Source of the DNA: CAYXVJ01 sp050309435
GTDB taxonomy: Bacteria > Bacillota > Clostridia > Saccharofermentanales > Fastidiosipilaceae
Length of the DNA: 64,000 nt
Direction: 5' to 3'
Assembly (NCBI GenBank): GCA_050309435.1
Contig: JBNRMJ010000031.1
Coordinates: 81,433 to 145,432 of the forward strand
The position numbers and the translations under genes were made by a program. The notes under the pieces are model-generated. The model searched no databases. It worked only from the letters and a program-made list of their open reading frames with translations, and was not told the DNA's origin. Shown here piece after piece: positions 33,579-44,200 of the stretch; position 1 is the first letter of the stretch; the number at the start of each line of letters is the position of its first letter.

Positions 33579-36500
33579 TTAAACAGCAAAAGTAATCGCA
33601 TCCGTACCGCACATTTCGGCCAGATAAGCCAAAAGAGTATGATTCGGCACGATACCGATACCGCCCGACCCTTCCCAGGGAACGCTTTTTTCGCCGTGAG
33701 GGAAAATTCGAACCGGTACTTTTCCCGAGAAATAATTCAAAGCGGCCAGCATGGCTTGCCATTTTCTGTCGCCTTCCGAAAAAGGACAGCGTATCTCCAA
33801 TACAAGTCCCGCACTCATGGCTTCGGCCTCGGCATCGATGGCTTTTACCACTTCGGAGTCAACATCGCCGGCGGGGAAATCATGGTTATCGGCTTCTTCG
33901 CTGTTGTCCTGAGTAGCAGAAAGGCGATTGTTCTCCCGCCTCTCGTACGAGTCTTGACGGTCGAATGACGCCGGACGCGCATAACTTTGTTTGCTTGACG
34001 TATCTTTGAACGGATGGAGGTAACCTTCTTTTCGATAAAGTTCGTCATCGGCGAGATAAGCGATTTTATCAGCCAGTAGTTTGGCCTCTTCGTCTTCGCG
34101 CGCACTGATCCGGCCGAAAACCAGAAGAACCTCGCCTTCGCGAATCATATCACGATAGAGACTGAGGGTTTTCGGAAAGACGATTGTTTCAAAGCGGCCT
34201 TCCAGATCTTCCAGTTCGATAAAACACATCATTTCGCCCTTTTTCGTCGTGAGGTTACGGCGTCTGACAACCAGCCCGCCCATCACGGCCTGGCGACCGT
34301 TCATCTCGAGCTTGCTCACCGCGTGATCCAGTTCGTCTTGCAGAAGATCGCCTTCCACCGCTTTGCCGCCCAGATCGCTGCTCGACATGTCAGTGGACCC
34401 TGTGATGGATTCACGGTAGCTGTCGAGAGGATGACCGGAAATATAGAGCCCCAGCATTTCCTGTTCCATAGTAAGTATCTGATCCATCCCCAGCTCTGGT
34501 AAATCGGGATAGGTCGGCTCGACGGGACCTTCTTCCGGGACTCCGAAATCGAAGAGCGAGAGCTGACCTTCCATGACGTCTTTACGACTGGCGAGAATAG
34601 CCAGATACGGATCGGTAGCCGCAATTAACTTATTTCGCGGTATGCCGAAGCAGTCCAGAGCCGATGACTTGATCAAGCTTTCGATCATTTTCCGGTTCAT
34701 GCCCAGGGCATTGGCTCTGCGAAGAAATTCGCCAAAAGTTTTAAACTCGCCGTTTTGATTTCTATCTTCTATTAAGAGGTCCAGTACGGCCGTTCCGACG
34801 TTCTTTACCGCTCCCAATGCAAAACGAATCTTCCCGTTCTCGGTCGTGAAGCGAACCTGACTGCGATTAATGTCGGGCGGTAAAATGCCGATCTTCATCT
34901 CCCGGCAGACACGCACGTAATGAGCAGCCTGGCCCAACTGACCCAGAAAGGAGTTGAGCATAGCGGCCATGAAGGCAACCGGGTAATACTGCTTCAGCCA
35001 GCCTGTATAGTATGCAACAACCGCATAGCAGGCCGCATGCGCCTTATTGAACGCATAACCGGCAAAAGCCATAACTTCATCCCAGATTTTCTCTGCTGTC
35101 CGGAGAGGTACTCCCCGTTTGACGGCACCATCTACCGGCTGACCGGAATCCGAAAATCCGCCGTTGATAAAGAGATCTTTATATCTGGCCAGCTCATCGG
35201 GTTTCTTTTTGGACATGGCTCGACGAACATTATCGGATTGTCCCATCGTGAAGCCGGCCAGATCGCGAACGATCTGCATCACCTGCTCCTGATAAACAAT
35301 ACAGCCGTAGGTAACGTCCAGAATCGGTTCGAGCAAAGGATGGTCATAATGAATCTTGGCGGCATCGTGACGAGCTGCCACATAGCGCGGGATCTGCTCC
35401 ATCGGGCCGGGGCGATAAAGCGCTACGCCCGCGATGATATCTTCCAGCGAATCAGGTTTCAGCTCTTTCATAAAAGCCGTCATGCCTCCGGATTCAAGCT
35501 GGAATACACCTTCCGTATCCCCGCGAGAGATCATCTGGAAAACTGCAGGATCATCCATTTTCATCTCGTCGAAATCAATATGAACACCGGTATCCTCCAG
35601 TACCATATCGCGGGTATCCCGCATAACAGTTAAGGTTCTCAGACCCAGAAAATCGAATTTTAACAAGCCGATTTTCTCAATGTTATTTTTGGCATATTGG
35701 ACGACGATATTATCGTCGTTTCGAGCCAGCGGCGCTATATCCGTCAGGGCTTCTTTTGATATGACGACACCGGCCGCGTGTGTCGATGCATGTCGGGGCA
35801 TGCCTTCGAATTTACGCGCATACTCAATCACTTCATGTACAAGCGGCTCGCTATTATATGCTTGCTTCAGGTCGGCAGATTGATCGAGTGCTTTATCAAG
35901 CGTCATACCCAGGGAAAAAGGAATCAGCTTCGCGATTCTGTCTGTATCCGCATAAGAGAGATCCAGAGCCCGGGCCACGTCTCTGACCGCTTGTTTGGCA
36001 GCCAGTGTTCCGAAAGTAATAACCTGAGCGACATGATCATTACCATATTTACGATAAACATAATCAATGACCTCGCCGCGTCTTTCATAACAAAAATCGA
36101 TATCAAAGTCAGGCATGCTGACGCGTTCGGGATTCAGGAAACGTTCGAATAAGAGTGCATACTCCAGAGGATCGAGGTTCGTGATACCCAAGGCATAAGC
36201 AACCAGAGATGCCGCACCCGAACCTCGTCCCGGACCGACCATAATACCGCGTTTCTTGGCATAATCTATAAAATCCCAGACCACCAGATAATAGTCGTTA
36301 TAACCCATCGAGTCGATGATATCGAGTTCGTAAGTCAAACGCTTTTCGTATTCTTCAACAGGATAAGCCTGATGAATTTTTAGTCGCTTATGCAAGCCTG
36401 TCAAGGCAATACGGGACAGATAGCTTTTTGCGGTCTCGCCTTCCGGTACCTCGTATTCGGGCAGATGAAGTGTTTTGAAATCAAATTCGGCTGCGCAGCG

Positions 36501-37307
36501 TTCTGCAATCCTGACCGTGTTTTCGATTGCTTCGGGTACATCTTTAAACGCTTCAATCATCTCTTCGGGAGATTTTACATAGAAAGCGTCCGATCCCATG
36601 CGCATGCGATCCGGGTCGGACAGCCGTTTACCCGTTTGCATACATAGCAGAATTTCATGTGCTTTCGCATCTTCTTTATAGGTATAGTGGCAATCGTTTG
36701 TGGCAACAAGCGGGATACCGGTTTCGCGGGAGATGCGAATCAGCTCCTGATTGACAATAAACTGCTCGCTGATCCCGTTTGACTGGAGTTCCAGGTAGAA
36801 GTTATCTTCTCCGAATGTTTCCCGATAACGAAGAGCAGCCGCTATGGCTCCTTCATAATCATTGTTAAGAATCAGACGCGGCACTTCACCGCTTAAACAT
36901 GCCGAAAGACAAATCAATCCTTCGCTGTAGCGTTTCAGACTTTCGTGGTCGACTCGAGGGCGGTAATAAAAGCCTTCCACATGAGCCAAAGACACCAGGC
37001 GATTGAGATTTTTCAAACCCTCGTTGTTTCTGGCAAGCAAAATCAGGTGATAAGCACGTTTATCCTCCGCTTTTTCTTTAGAGAAGCGGCTTGTCGGAGC
37101 CAGATAGACTTCCGCACCGATGATAGGCTTGATGCCTTCGGCGCGGCAGGCTTCATAAAAGTCCACTGCTCCGTACATGGATCCATGATCCGTCACGGCA
37201 CAGGCATCCATGCCGAGCTCGGCGATTCGTTTTGGCAGTGTTCTGATCCGGTTGGCACCGTCCAGCAGACTGAATTCTGTATGTAAATGCAGATGGACGA
37301 ACTTCAC
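33579..37307 (-). CDS. dnaE: DNA polymerase III subunit alpha
   Basis: This is the DnaE-type replicative polymerase. The 1242 residues begin with a PHP domain (FVHLHLHTEFSLLDGANRI, then AVTDHGSMYGAVDF). The polymerase catalytic aspartates are in VSMPDFDIDFCYERRGEVI, preceded by GPGRGSGAASLVAYALGI, and a tandem HhH and an OB-fold (~1000-1080, RQAVMGGLVVRRRNLTTKKG) follow. The start codon is GTG at 37307, with AGGAG upstream. Bacillota usually also carry PolC, which is not seen here. Confidence 0.97.
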   Translation of the reverse strand: MKFVHLHLHTEFSLLDGANRIRTLPKRIAELGMDACAVTDHGSMYGAVDFYEACRAEGIKPIIGAEVYLAPTSRFSKEKAEDKRAYHLILLARNNEGLKNLNRLVSLAHVEGFYYRPRVDHESLKRYSEGLICLSACLSGEVPRLILNNDYEGAIAAALRYRETFGEDNFYLELQSNGISEQFIVNQELIRISRETGIPLVATNDCHYTYKEDAKAHEILLCMQTGKRLSDPDRMRMGSDAFYVKSPEEMIEAFKDVPEAIENTVRIAERCAAEFDFKTLHLPEYEVPEGETAKSYLSRIALTGLHKRLKIHQAYPVEEYEKRLTYELDIIDSMGYNDYYLVVWDFIDYAKKRGIMVGPGRGSGAASLVAYALGITNLDPLEYALLFERFLNPERVSMPDFDIDFCYERRGEVIDYVYRKYGNDHVAQVITFGTLAAKQAVRDVARALDLSYADTDRIAKLIPFSLGMTLDKALDQSADLKQAYNSEPLVHEVIEYARKFEGMPRHASTHAAGVVISKEALTDIAPLARNDDNIVVQYAKNNIEKIGLLKFDFLGLRTLTVMRDTRDMVLEDTGVHIDFDEMKMDDPAVFQMISRGDTEGVFQLESGGMTAFMKELKPDSLEDIIAGVALYRPGPMEQIPRYVAARHDAAKIHYDHPLLEPILDVTYGCIVYQEQVMQIVRDLAGFTMGQSDNVRRAMSKKKPDELARYKDLFINGGFSDSGQPVDGAVKRGVPLRTAEKIWDEVMAFAGYAFNKAHAACYAVVAYYTGWLKQYYPVAFMAAMLNSFLGQLGQAAHYVRVCREMKIGILPPDINRSQVRFTTENGKIRFALGAVKNVGTAVLDLLIEDRNQNGEFKTFGEFLRRANALGMNRKMIESLIKSSALDCFGIPRNKLIAATDPYLAILASRKDVMEGQLSLFDFGVPEEGPVEPTYPDLPELGMDQILTMEQEMLGLYISGHPLDSYRESITGSTDMSSSDLGGKAVEGDLLQDELDHAVSKLEMNGRQAVMGGLVVRRRNLTTKKGEMMCFIELEDLEGRFETIVFPKTLSLYRDMIREGEVLLVFGRISAREDEEAKLLADKIAYLADDELYRKEGYLHPFKDTSSKQSYARPASFDRQDSYERRENNRLSATQDNSEEADNHDFPAGDVDSEVVKAIDAEAEAMSAGLVLEIRCPFSEGDRKWQAMLAALNYFSGKVPVRIFPHGEKSVPWEGSGGIGIVPNHTLLAYLAEMCGTDAITFAV

Positions 37308-37325
37308 TTCTCACTCCTGTTTCTA

Positions 37326-39065
37326 TCAAATCAGATGTTCTTCGATCTCCTTTACGACGCGGGAGCTACGTTCTTTCATCAGCGCTTCTGCTTCCCCGGC
37401 AGGTAAATCGTAGACACCGAAGTAAATCTTGATTTTCGGTTCGGTGCCGGATGGTCTGACACAGACCCAATCCAAACCTTCCAACTCGTATAAAATAACA
37501 TTGGATGTCACAAGATCCAGCTTACCTTCTGTCCCGTTTGTCGTATCCAGCCATTCCCCAGTCTGATAATCGCAAACCTTCTTCACCGGCAAACCGGCCA
37601 GTCCCCGGCTCTTATTGTCACGAAGCCAGGCCATTGCATTTGTAATTTGATCCGCACCTTCTTTACCGCTGCGCGAAATGGAGACGGTATGCTCAACGGC
37701 ATAACCGTACTTGTCATACAACGCCTGCAGGTAGTCGGCTATTGTTTTACCTTCGCTGCGAGCCGTGGCGGCCATTTCACCTAGCAGCATGGCGGCTACA
37801 ACCGCGTCTTTATCGCGAACATCGGTCCCGGCCAGGTAACCGAAACTCTCTTCAAATCCGAACTGGAATGTCAGATCGCCGTTCTCGTCATAATCCTTGA
37901 TTTTTTCACCGATAAACTTAAAGCCGGTCAGAGTTTCAAAGAGGCGAATTCCGTATGCCTCTGCGATGCGCCGGCAGAGCCTGGTCGAAACAATCGTCGT
38001 CACGGCAAAGGAACCCTCCGCCAGTATGCCTCGATTTACCTTGGCAGACAAAATATACTCCATCAACAACAAGCCGATCTGATTGCCGCTGAGAACCTGG
38101 TAGCTGCCGTCTTTCAAACGGACGGCCAGACCGGTGCGATCGGCGTCCGGATCCGTCGCAATAACAAGATCCGCTTCTTCCCTGTCTGCCAGATCAATGG
38201 CCATTTGCAGGGCAGAGCGTTCTTCGGGATTCGGTGATTTTACCGTTGAAAATGAACCGTCCGGTAATTCCTGCTCGGGCACAACCAAAACGTTTTCGAA
38301 TCCAATCTCGCGAAGAATGCGGCGTACCGGTTTGTTACCCGTCCCGTGTAAAGGCGTGTAGACGATCTTCATATCTGCTTGATCTTCCACCTGCTCCAAA
38401 TTGATCGCCAGTTTCTTGAGCATGCTCGTATATGCATCGTCGATCTCGGATCCGACCACATGAATCAAGCCTTTCTCATCTGCTTCTTCGCGGCTGATCC
38501 AATGAACCGTTCGCAAGTCCGTGATCTTGTTCATCTCGGCCAGAACAATACCCGCTTCTTCCGGGGGCATCTGCCCTCCGTCGCTGCCATAGGCCTTAAA
38601 GCCGTTGTACTGGCTGGGGTTATGGGATGCCGTGATCATGACACCGCCGGAGGCACCGAAATAACGTACGCCGAAGGAGAGCATGGGAGTCGGTCTGAGC
38701 TCGTCGTACAAGTACACCTTGATCCCGTGCGTGGCAAAGACCAACGCAGCGATCTCGGCGAACTCGGTCGAAAAATGACGGCAGTCGTAAGCGATAACAA
38801 TACCTTTTTCTCTGGCGATCTCACCTTGATGCTCGATCAAACGGGCGAAGCCTTCGGCCGCGTGGGCTATCGTATATTTATTCATACGATTCGTCCCGGC
38901 GCCTAAAATGCCTCTCAAGCCCCCTGTACCGAACTCAAGGTTGCGGTAGAATCGTTCCTCGATCTCTGCCGCATCATCTTTTATTTGAAGTAATTCTGTT
39001 TGTGTTTCTTTATCGAAATATGGATCCGACGACCAAAGCTGGAACAATTCACTGCTTCTGGACAT
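37326..39065 (-). CDS. pgcA: Phosphoglucomutase/phosphomannomutase (alpha-D-phosphohexomutase)
   Basis: The enzyme interconverts hexose 1- and 6-phosphates, linking glycogen and mannoside breakdown to glycolysis. In the alpha-D-phosphohexomutase family the active serine is S147 in MITASHNPSQYNGFKAYG, the metal loop is DPDADRTGLAV, sugar specificity lies in GFEESFGYL and phosphate binding in VRPSGTEPKIKIYF. I place the start at 39065 (579 residues), six bases after AGGAGG. Specificity for glucose or mannose cannot be decided by eye; the length and GFEES loop resemble PgcA-type phosphoglucomutases. Confidence 0.92.
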   Translation of the reverse strand: MSRSSELFQLWSSDPYFDKETQTELLQIKDDAAEIEERFYRNLEFGTGGLRGILGAGTNRMNKYTIAHAAEGFARLIEHQGEIAREKGIVIAYDCRHFSTEFAEIAALVFATHGIKVYLYDELRPTPMLSFGVRYFGASGGVMITASHNPSQYNGFKAYGSDGGQMPPEEAGIVLAEMNKITDLRTVHWISREEADEKGLIHVVGSEIDDAYTSMLKKLAINLEQVEDQADMKIVYTPLHGTGNKPVRRILREIGFENVLVVPEQELPDGSFSTVKSPNPEERSALQMAIDLADREEADLVIATDPDADRTGLAVRLKDGSYQVLSGNQIGLLLMEYILSAKVNRGILAEGSFAVTTIVSTRLCRRIAEAYGIRLFETLTGFKFIGEKIKDYDENGDLTFQFGFEESFGYLAGTDVRDKDAVVAAMLLGEMAATARSEGKTIADYLQALYDKYGYAVEHTVSISRSGKEGADQITNAMAWLRDNKSRGLAGLPVKKVCDYQTGEWLDTTNGTEGKLDLVTSNVILYELEGLDWVCVRPSGTEPKIKIYFGVYDLPAGEAEALMKERSSRVVKEIEEHLI

Positions 39066-39116
39066 GGTATTCCTCCTCATGCTCTTCTAAAAATTTCAGA
39101 AAAAATTATAGCATAC

Positions 39117-41159
39117 TCAAATACGTTGTCTGCCCTTGGCAAAGATGACCAGATCTCGCAAACGGGCGGCTTCTTCGAAGTCCAGCTGCCTGGCTGCTTC
39201 CCTCATCTCCTTCTCCAGGCGCTTGATCAGTTTTTCAATCTCGGGGAGAGACATTTTCCTGATTCTGCTTTCGGCCGATTCTTCTTTATCCCCGGTTGCC
39301 GATGGCTCGATACCTTCTTCCTCGACAATTTCTTCGAAGGTGTCCAGTGTGTCGCGAATATCTTTTCTTACGGTAACCGGCGTAATATTATACTGCTCGT
39401 TATAGGCTATTTGGATGGCGCGGCGACGATTGGTTTCGGCGATTGAAGTCATCATGGCTTCAGTTACCGAGTCTGCATACATGATGACTTTTCCGTTGAC
39501 GTTTCTGGCAGCACGCCCGATGATCTGAATCAAGGATCGGGTCGAACGAAGGAAACCCTGCTTATCCGCGTCTAATATACAAATCAACGAAACTTCGGGC
39601 AGGTCCAGACCTTCTCGAAGCAAGTTAATACCAACTAAAATATCGAATTTACCATGGCGAAGTTCGCGCAGAATCTTCAAGCGCTCCGCCGTTTCGATCG
39701 ACGAGTGCAAATACTGTACTTTCAAGCCTTCGGCAGCAAGGAAATCTGTCAGGTCCTCGGACATCTTCTTCGTCAAGGTCAAAATTAAGACTCGTTCGTT
39801 CTTGGCTATCGCCGCCCGGGCTTCGCTTAGGATATCTTCGATTTGACCATCGACCGGATGAACAGCGATCTGCGGATCCACCAGTCCCGTGGGTCTGATG
39901 ATCTGCTCCACGATCTGTTTGGTATGTTCGGCCTCGTAAGTTGACGGAGTCGCACTGACGAAAACCGTCTGGCGCATTCTTTCTTCGAATTCGGAGAAGT
40001 TGAGCGGCCGGTTATCATAAGCCGACGGCAGGCGGAATCCAAAATCAATCAAAGAGGTCTTACGCGAACGGTCTCCCGCATACATGGCTCCGATCTGGGG
40101 AATGGTGATATGCGATTCGTCTATCATCATCAAATAATCATCGGGAAAGAAATCAATCAGAGTAAAAGGCGCTTCCCCGGCCGCACGTCCGGCCAGATGC
40201 CTCGAATAGTTCTCGATACCCTTGGTAAAACCGGTCTCCCGCAGCATTTCCAGATCATATCTGGTGCGCTGTTCCAAACGATAGGCTTCAATGATCTTGC
40301 CTTCGAGGCGAAATTCTTCCAAACGTTCTTCGAGCTCTTCTTCGATCCGGCTAATCGCGGCTTCGAGTTTCGTATCCGTCGTCGTGTAGTGACTTGCCGG
40401 GAATATGGAAATGTAATTTCTGGAAGCCAGAGGTTTGCCGCTGAGGCGGTCGAGCTCCAGTATTTTTTCGATCTCGTCTCCAAATAAAGAAACGCGAACC
40501 AGAACATTCTCGGAGTTCGCCGGCCAAATATCGATGGTGTCGCCACGTACTCTGAAACTGCCGCGTTTGATCTCGAAATCGTTGCGGGTGTATTGAATAC
40601 GTACCAAATCATTAATCACATCGTCTCTGTCTTTCATCTGCCCCGGGCGCAGATGAACCATCAGGTGTTCGTAATCTTCGGGATCTCCCAATCCGTAAAT
40701 ACAGGATACGGATGCCACGACGATAACGTCCCTGCGCTCGAGAAGCGAACTGGTCGCCGCATGACGAAGCCGGTCGATCTCGTCGTTAATTGCCGAATCT
40801 TTCTCGATAAATGTATCGGTTGACGGAATATAAGCTTCAGGCTGGTAGTAATCGTAGTAAGATACGAAATATTCAACCCGGTTGTTCGGAAAGAAGGAAC
40901 GGAACTCCTCGCAGAGCTGACCGGCCAGGGTTTTATTCGGTGCGATGACAAGTGTTGGTTTCTGGACACGTGATATCACATTTGCCATCGTAAAGGTCTT
41001 TCCTGAACCAGTAACACCCAGCAGAGTCTGACAATCCAGGCCCTCTTCGATACCCCGAACCAGGCGGTCTATCGCTTCGGGTTGATCGCCTGTCGGTTTC
41101 ATTTCCGTGACGAGTTCGAATTTACCGGGTAAATCGAGCTTTTGTCTCACAATTATCAT
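39117..41159 (-). CDS. uvrB: Excinuclease ABC subunit B
   Basis: UvrB is the damage-verifying helicase of nucleotide excision repair. The 680 residues show LLGVTGSGKTFTMANVI (Walker A), the beta-hairpin YYDYYQPEAYIPSTDTFIEKD region, helicase motifs such as GINLLREGLDLPEVSL and QIIGRAARN, and the C-terminal UVR motif (MREAARQLDFEEAARLRD). The start is uncertain: the ATG at 41159 abuts GAGAGG, whereas a GTG at 41150 is better spaced. An 18-bp palindrome lies 10 bases upstream. uvrA and uvrC are not in the window. Confidence 0.96.
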   Translation of the reverse strand: MIIVRQKLDLPGKFELVTEMKPTGDQPEAIDRLVRGIEEGLDCQTLLGVTGSGKTFTMANVISRVQKPTLVIAPNKTLAGQLCEEFRSFFPNNRVEYFVSYYDYYQPEAYIPSTDTFIEKDSAINDEIDRLRHAATSSLLERRDVIVVASVSCIYGLGDPEDYEHLMVHLRPGQMKDRDDVINDLVRIQYTRNDFEIKRGSFRVRGDTIDIWPANSENVLVRVSLFGDEIEKILELDRLSGKPLASRNYISIFPASHYTTTDTKLEAAISRIEEELEERLEEFRLEGKIIEAYRLEQRTRYDLEMLRETGFTKGIENYSRHLAGRAAGEAPFTLIDFFPDDYLMMIDESHITIPQIGAMYAGDRSRKTSLIDFGFRLPSAYDNRPLNFSEFEERMRQTVFVSATPSTYEAEHTKQIVEQIIRPTGLVDPQIAVHPVDGQIEDILSEARAAIAKNERVLILTLTKKMSEDLTDFLAAEGLKVQYLHSSIETAERLKILRELRHGKFDILVGINLLREGLDLPEVSLICILDADKQGFLRSTRSLIQIIGRAARNVNGKVIMYADSVTEAMMTSIAETNRRRAIQIAYNEQYNITPVTVRKDIRDTLDTFEEIVEEEGIEPSATGDKEESAESRIRKMSLPEIEKLIKRLEKEMREAARQLDFEEAARLRDLVIFAKGRQRI

Positions 41160-41168
41160 CCTCTCATG

Positions 41169-41186
41169 ATTTCGTTAGAACGAAAT
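41169..41186. promoter_or_regulatory. Perfect palindrome ATTTCGTT-AG-AACGAAAT before uvrB
   Basis: Two 8-base arms meet around two central bases directly upstream of the uvrB ribosome site, in the 42-base gap after purL. As DNA it could be a damage-responsive operator; as RNA it folds into a small hairpin. It is not the standard Bacillota LexA box (GAAC-N4-GTTC). The same half-site recurs near 14016-14041. Confidence 0.5.
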
Positions 41187-41201
41187 TCAGGTCATAACAT
41201 A

Positions 41202-44200
41202 CTAAGAAAAATAGCGGACAGCAGCTTCAAAGAGCTTTTGGTCCGAGTCGCCGCCGATATTTTTAACCAGACCAGGGCCTATTCGTTCGGAATGAGCCAT
41301 TTTACCTAAAACACGTCCGTCGGCCGAGCATAAAGCTTCGACAGCCCATGCGGAACCGTTTGGATTATACGGTTCCTCAAGAGTCGGCTTGCCATTGGGG
41401 TCGACATATTGTGCGACAATCTGACCCGAATTCGCCAACTCGTTTAATACCTGCTCCGAGGCTAGCAGTCTGCCTTCGCCGTGCGAAACCGGCAATCGAT
41501 GAATTTGACCGGGTTCGCAAGAGGCCAGCCAAGGCGACATGACCGAAGCAATCTTCGTCTCGACGTAAAGCGATTGATGTCTGGCCAAATTATTGTACGT
41601 CAAGGTTGGCGAGTCTTCCGTCAGATCCGTTATTTTCCCGTAAGGTAAAAGACCCAGTTTGATCAGAGCCTGGAATCCGTTACAGATACCCAGAATCAGT
41701 CCGTCGCGTTCGTCAAGCAGCCGCTCGACTGCAGCTTTAACAGCCGGATTCCTGAATACGGTCGAGATAAACTTGGCCGAGCCTTCAGGCTCGTCTCCAG
41801 CCGAGAACCCGCCCGGCAGCATCAGAATATGACTTTCGTCGATCGCATGAACCAGTTCGTCTAACGATTCATGAAGCATATCAGCCGTTAAATTGCGAAT
41901 CAAAACGCTTTTCACTTCCGCGCCTGCTTTCAGCCATGCACGCTCGCTGTCATAATCGCAGTTGGTCCCGGGAAATACCGGCATAATCACGAGTGGTTTG
42001 TTTGTCTTGATCCGGCTTTTCAATCCGGAACGCGTTTTATAAGATAAATCGGGCGGAGTCAAAGCTTCATTTTTCACATCGGACTTCGTCGGGAAAATCT
42101 CAGATAAAGTTTCGCTCCAGGCAGCTTCCAGGACGGCTAATTCGATTTTCTCCCGACGCCAGCTGATCAGAGGTGACGAACAACTGCGACCCAGGAGGAT
42201 CGCGCCGATTCGATCCAGCTCTTCTCTCGTCTGATCTTCTTTCGGACCTGCTAATATTTCCACAATCAAACTGCCGTGTCCGGGAGCCATGAGGAAATCC
42301 AAATCCAGGTTATCAGAGAAACTAAAGCCCAGTTCTTCGCCTAAACACATCTGGACAACAGCGGCTGCCGCTCCGTGAGCCTTGGCTGTGGCTGTCGCAC
42401 CGATCTGACCGCTCTTATGCAATCGATGTACGGTATGCAGCGATCGATGCCACTGATCGACCAGAGGTAAACCCAAATCATTCTTCGGCACGGGTATAAG
42501 ACGAAGTTCGCTGCCGGCTGTTTTAAGTGTAGCCGAACGAATCTGTCCGATCGGTCTTGTTCCAACGGCAAAGGAAATCAATGTAGGAGGTACATCCAGG
42601 TCTTCGAATGTTCCTGACATACTGTCTTTTCCTCCGATCGACGGAACGGAGAAGTCCAATTGAGCATCAAGTGCTCCGAGTAAAGCAGCCAGAGGAAGTC
42701 CCCACTTTTCCGCAGTCGAAGCAGTCGGGAAATATTCCTGAAAAGTCAGCCTGATTTTTCCGGGAGAAGCACCCATGGCAACAAGTTTTGATATCGATTC
42801 CAATACGGCATAGTAAGCGCCGTGATATGGACTTTCCGAAGATATGAAGGGGTCAAAGGCAAATGACATCAAGGTGCACAAATCCGTTTCTCCTTCTCTC
42901 ATCGGGATTCGGGCAGCCATTCCTTCTTCAACGGTCATTTGGCGCCTGCCGCCAAGCGGGAATAAAACCGTATTCGCCCCGACCGTGGAATCAAATCGCT
43001 CGATCAGACCCTTTTGCGACGCAAAGCGAAGCTCCCTCAAGCGATTACTTAAAACCCCTTTAAAACTTTGATCCTCATAGTTATCGACACGAGACAAACG
43101 TTTGATATCGACGGCCGGTATAATCGCTTTTGATCTCTGCACGGCGCCGTTCGTGTCCAGGAAAGAACGATCGAGATCGACTATCACATCGCCTCGCCAG
43201 AGCATAATCATCTTAGCTTCTTCGGTAATTTCTGCGACAACGGTGGCTTCCAGATTCTCCCGGGCGGCCATGTCGATGAATGCATCGGCGTGTTTGGCTC
43301 GAACCACGCAGGCCATACGTTCCTGAGATTCTGAAATAGCCAATTCGCTGCCGTCCAGCCCTTCGTACTTTTTCGGTACCGTATCCAGATTGATGCGTAC
43401 ACCATCTGCCAGCTCACCGATAGCAACTGCTACCCCGCCTGCCCCGAAATCGTTACAACGACGGATCATGCGGGCCGCATCAGGGTTACGGAAGAATCGT
43501 TGCAGGTTTCGCTCGATTAAGGGGTTTCCCTTCTGTACTTCGGAGCCGGATAAACGAAGCGAGCTTTCATCATGTTTCTTCGACGATCCCGTGGCGCCTC
43601 CGACGCCGTCGCGACCGGTTCGTCCGCCAAGCAATATTACCAGGTCTCCGGGTTCCGGGACCTGACGAATTACTTGTGCCGCGGGAGCAGCCGCTATAAC
43701 GGCTCCGACTTCCATGCGTTTGGCGATATAACCGGGATGATAGATCTCGGCAACATGACCCGTAGCCAGTCCGATTTGGTTTCCATATGAACTGTATCCT
43801 GCCGCTGCGGTCGTGGTGATGGTGCGTTGCGGTAATTTTCCTTTGATGGTCTGACTGACCGGAACGGTCGGATCCCCGCTGCCGGTAACTCGCATAGCCT
43901 GATAGACATAACTGCGACCGGACAAAGGATCTCTGATTGCACCTCCAAGACAAGTGGCTGCACCGCCGAAAGGTTCGATTTCGGTCGGATGATTATGTGT
44001 TTCATTCTTAAACATAATCAGGTACTCTTCCTCGCCCTCGCCGGTCGGCACCATGACTTTTATGGAGCAGGCATTGATTTCGCCCGATTCGTCCAAATCC
44101 TGCAGTAATCCGCGACGTTTGAGTTCCTTCATCCCGATCGTCGCCAGATCCATCAGTGTTCGTGGTTTTTTGTCGATCCGATCGCCATGCACCGTTTCGC

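Noticed and set aside
43570..43953. Open frames overlapping purL in other frames
   Set aside because: purL is intact and conserved through this region; the frames have Arg/Ser-rich shadow composition.
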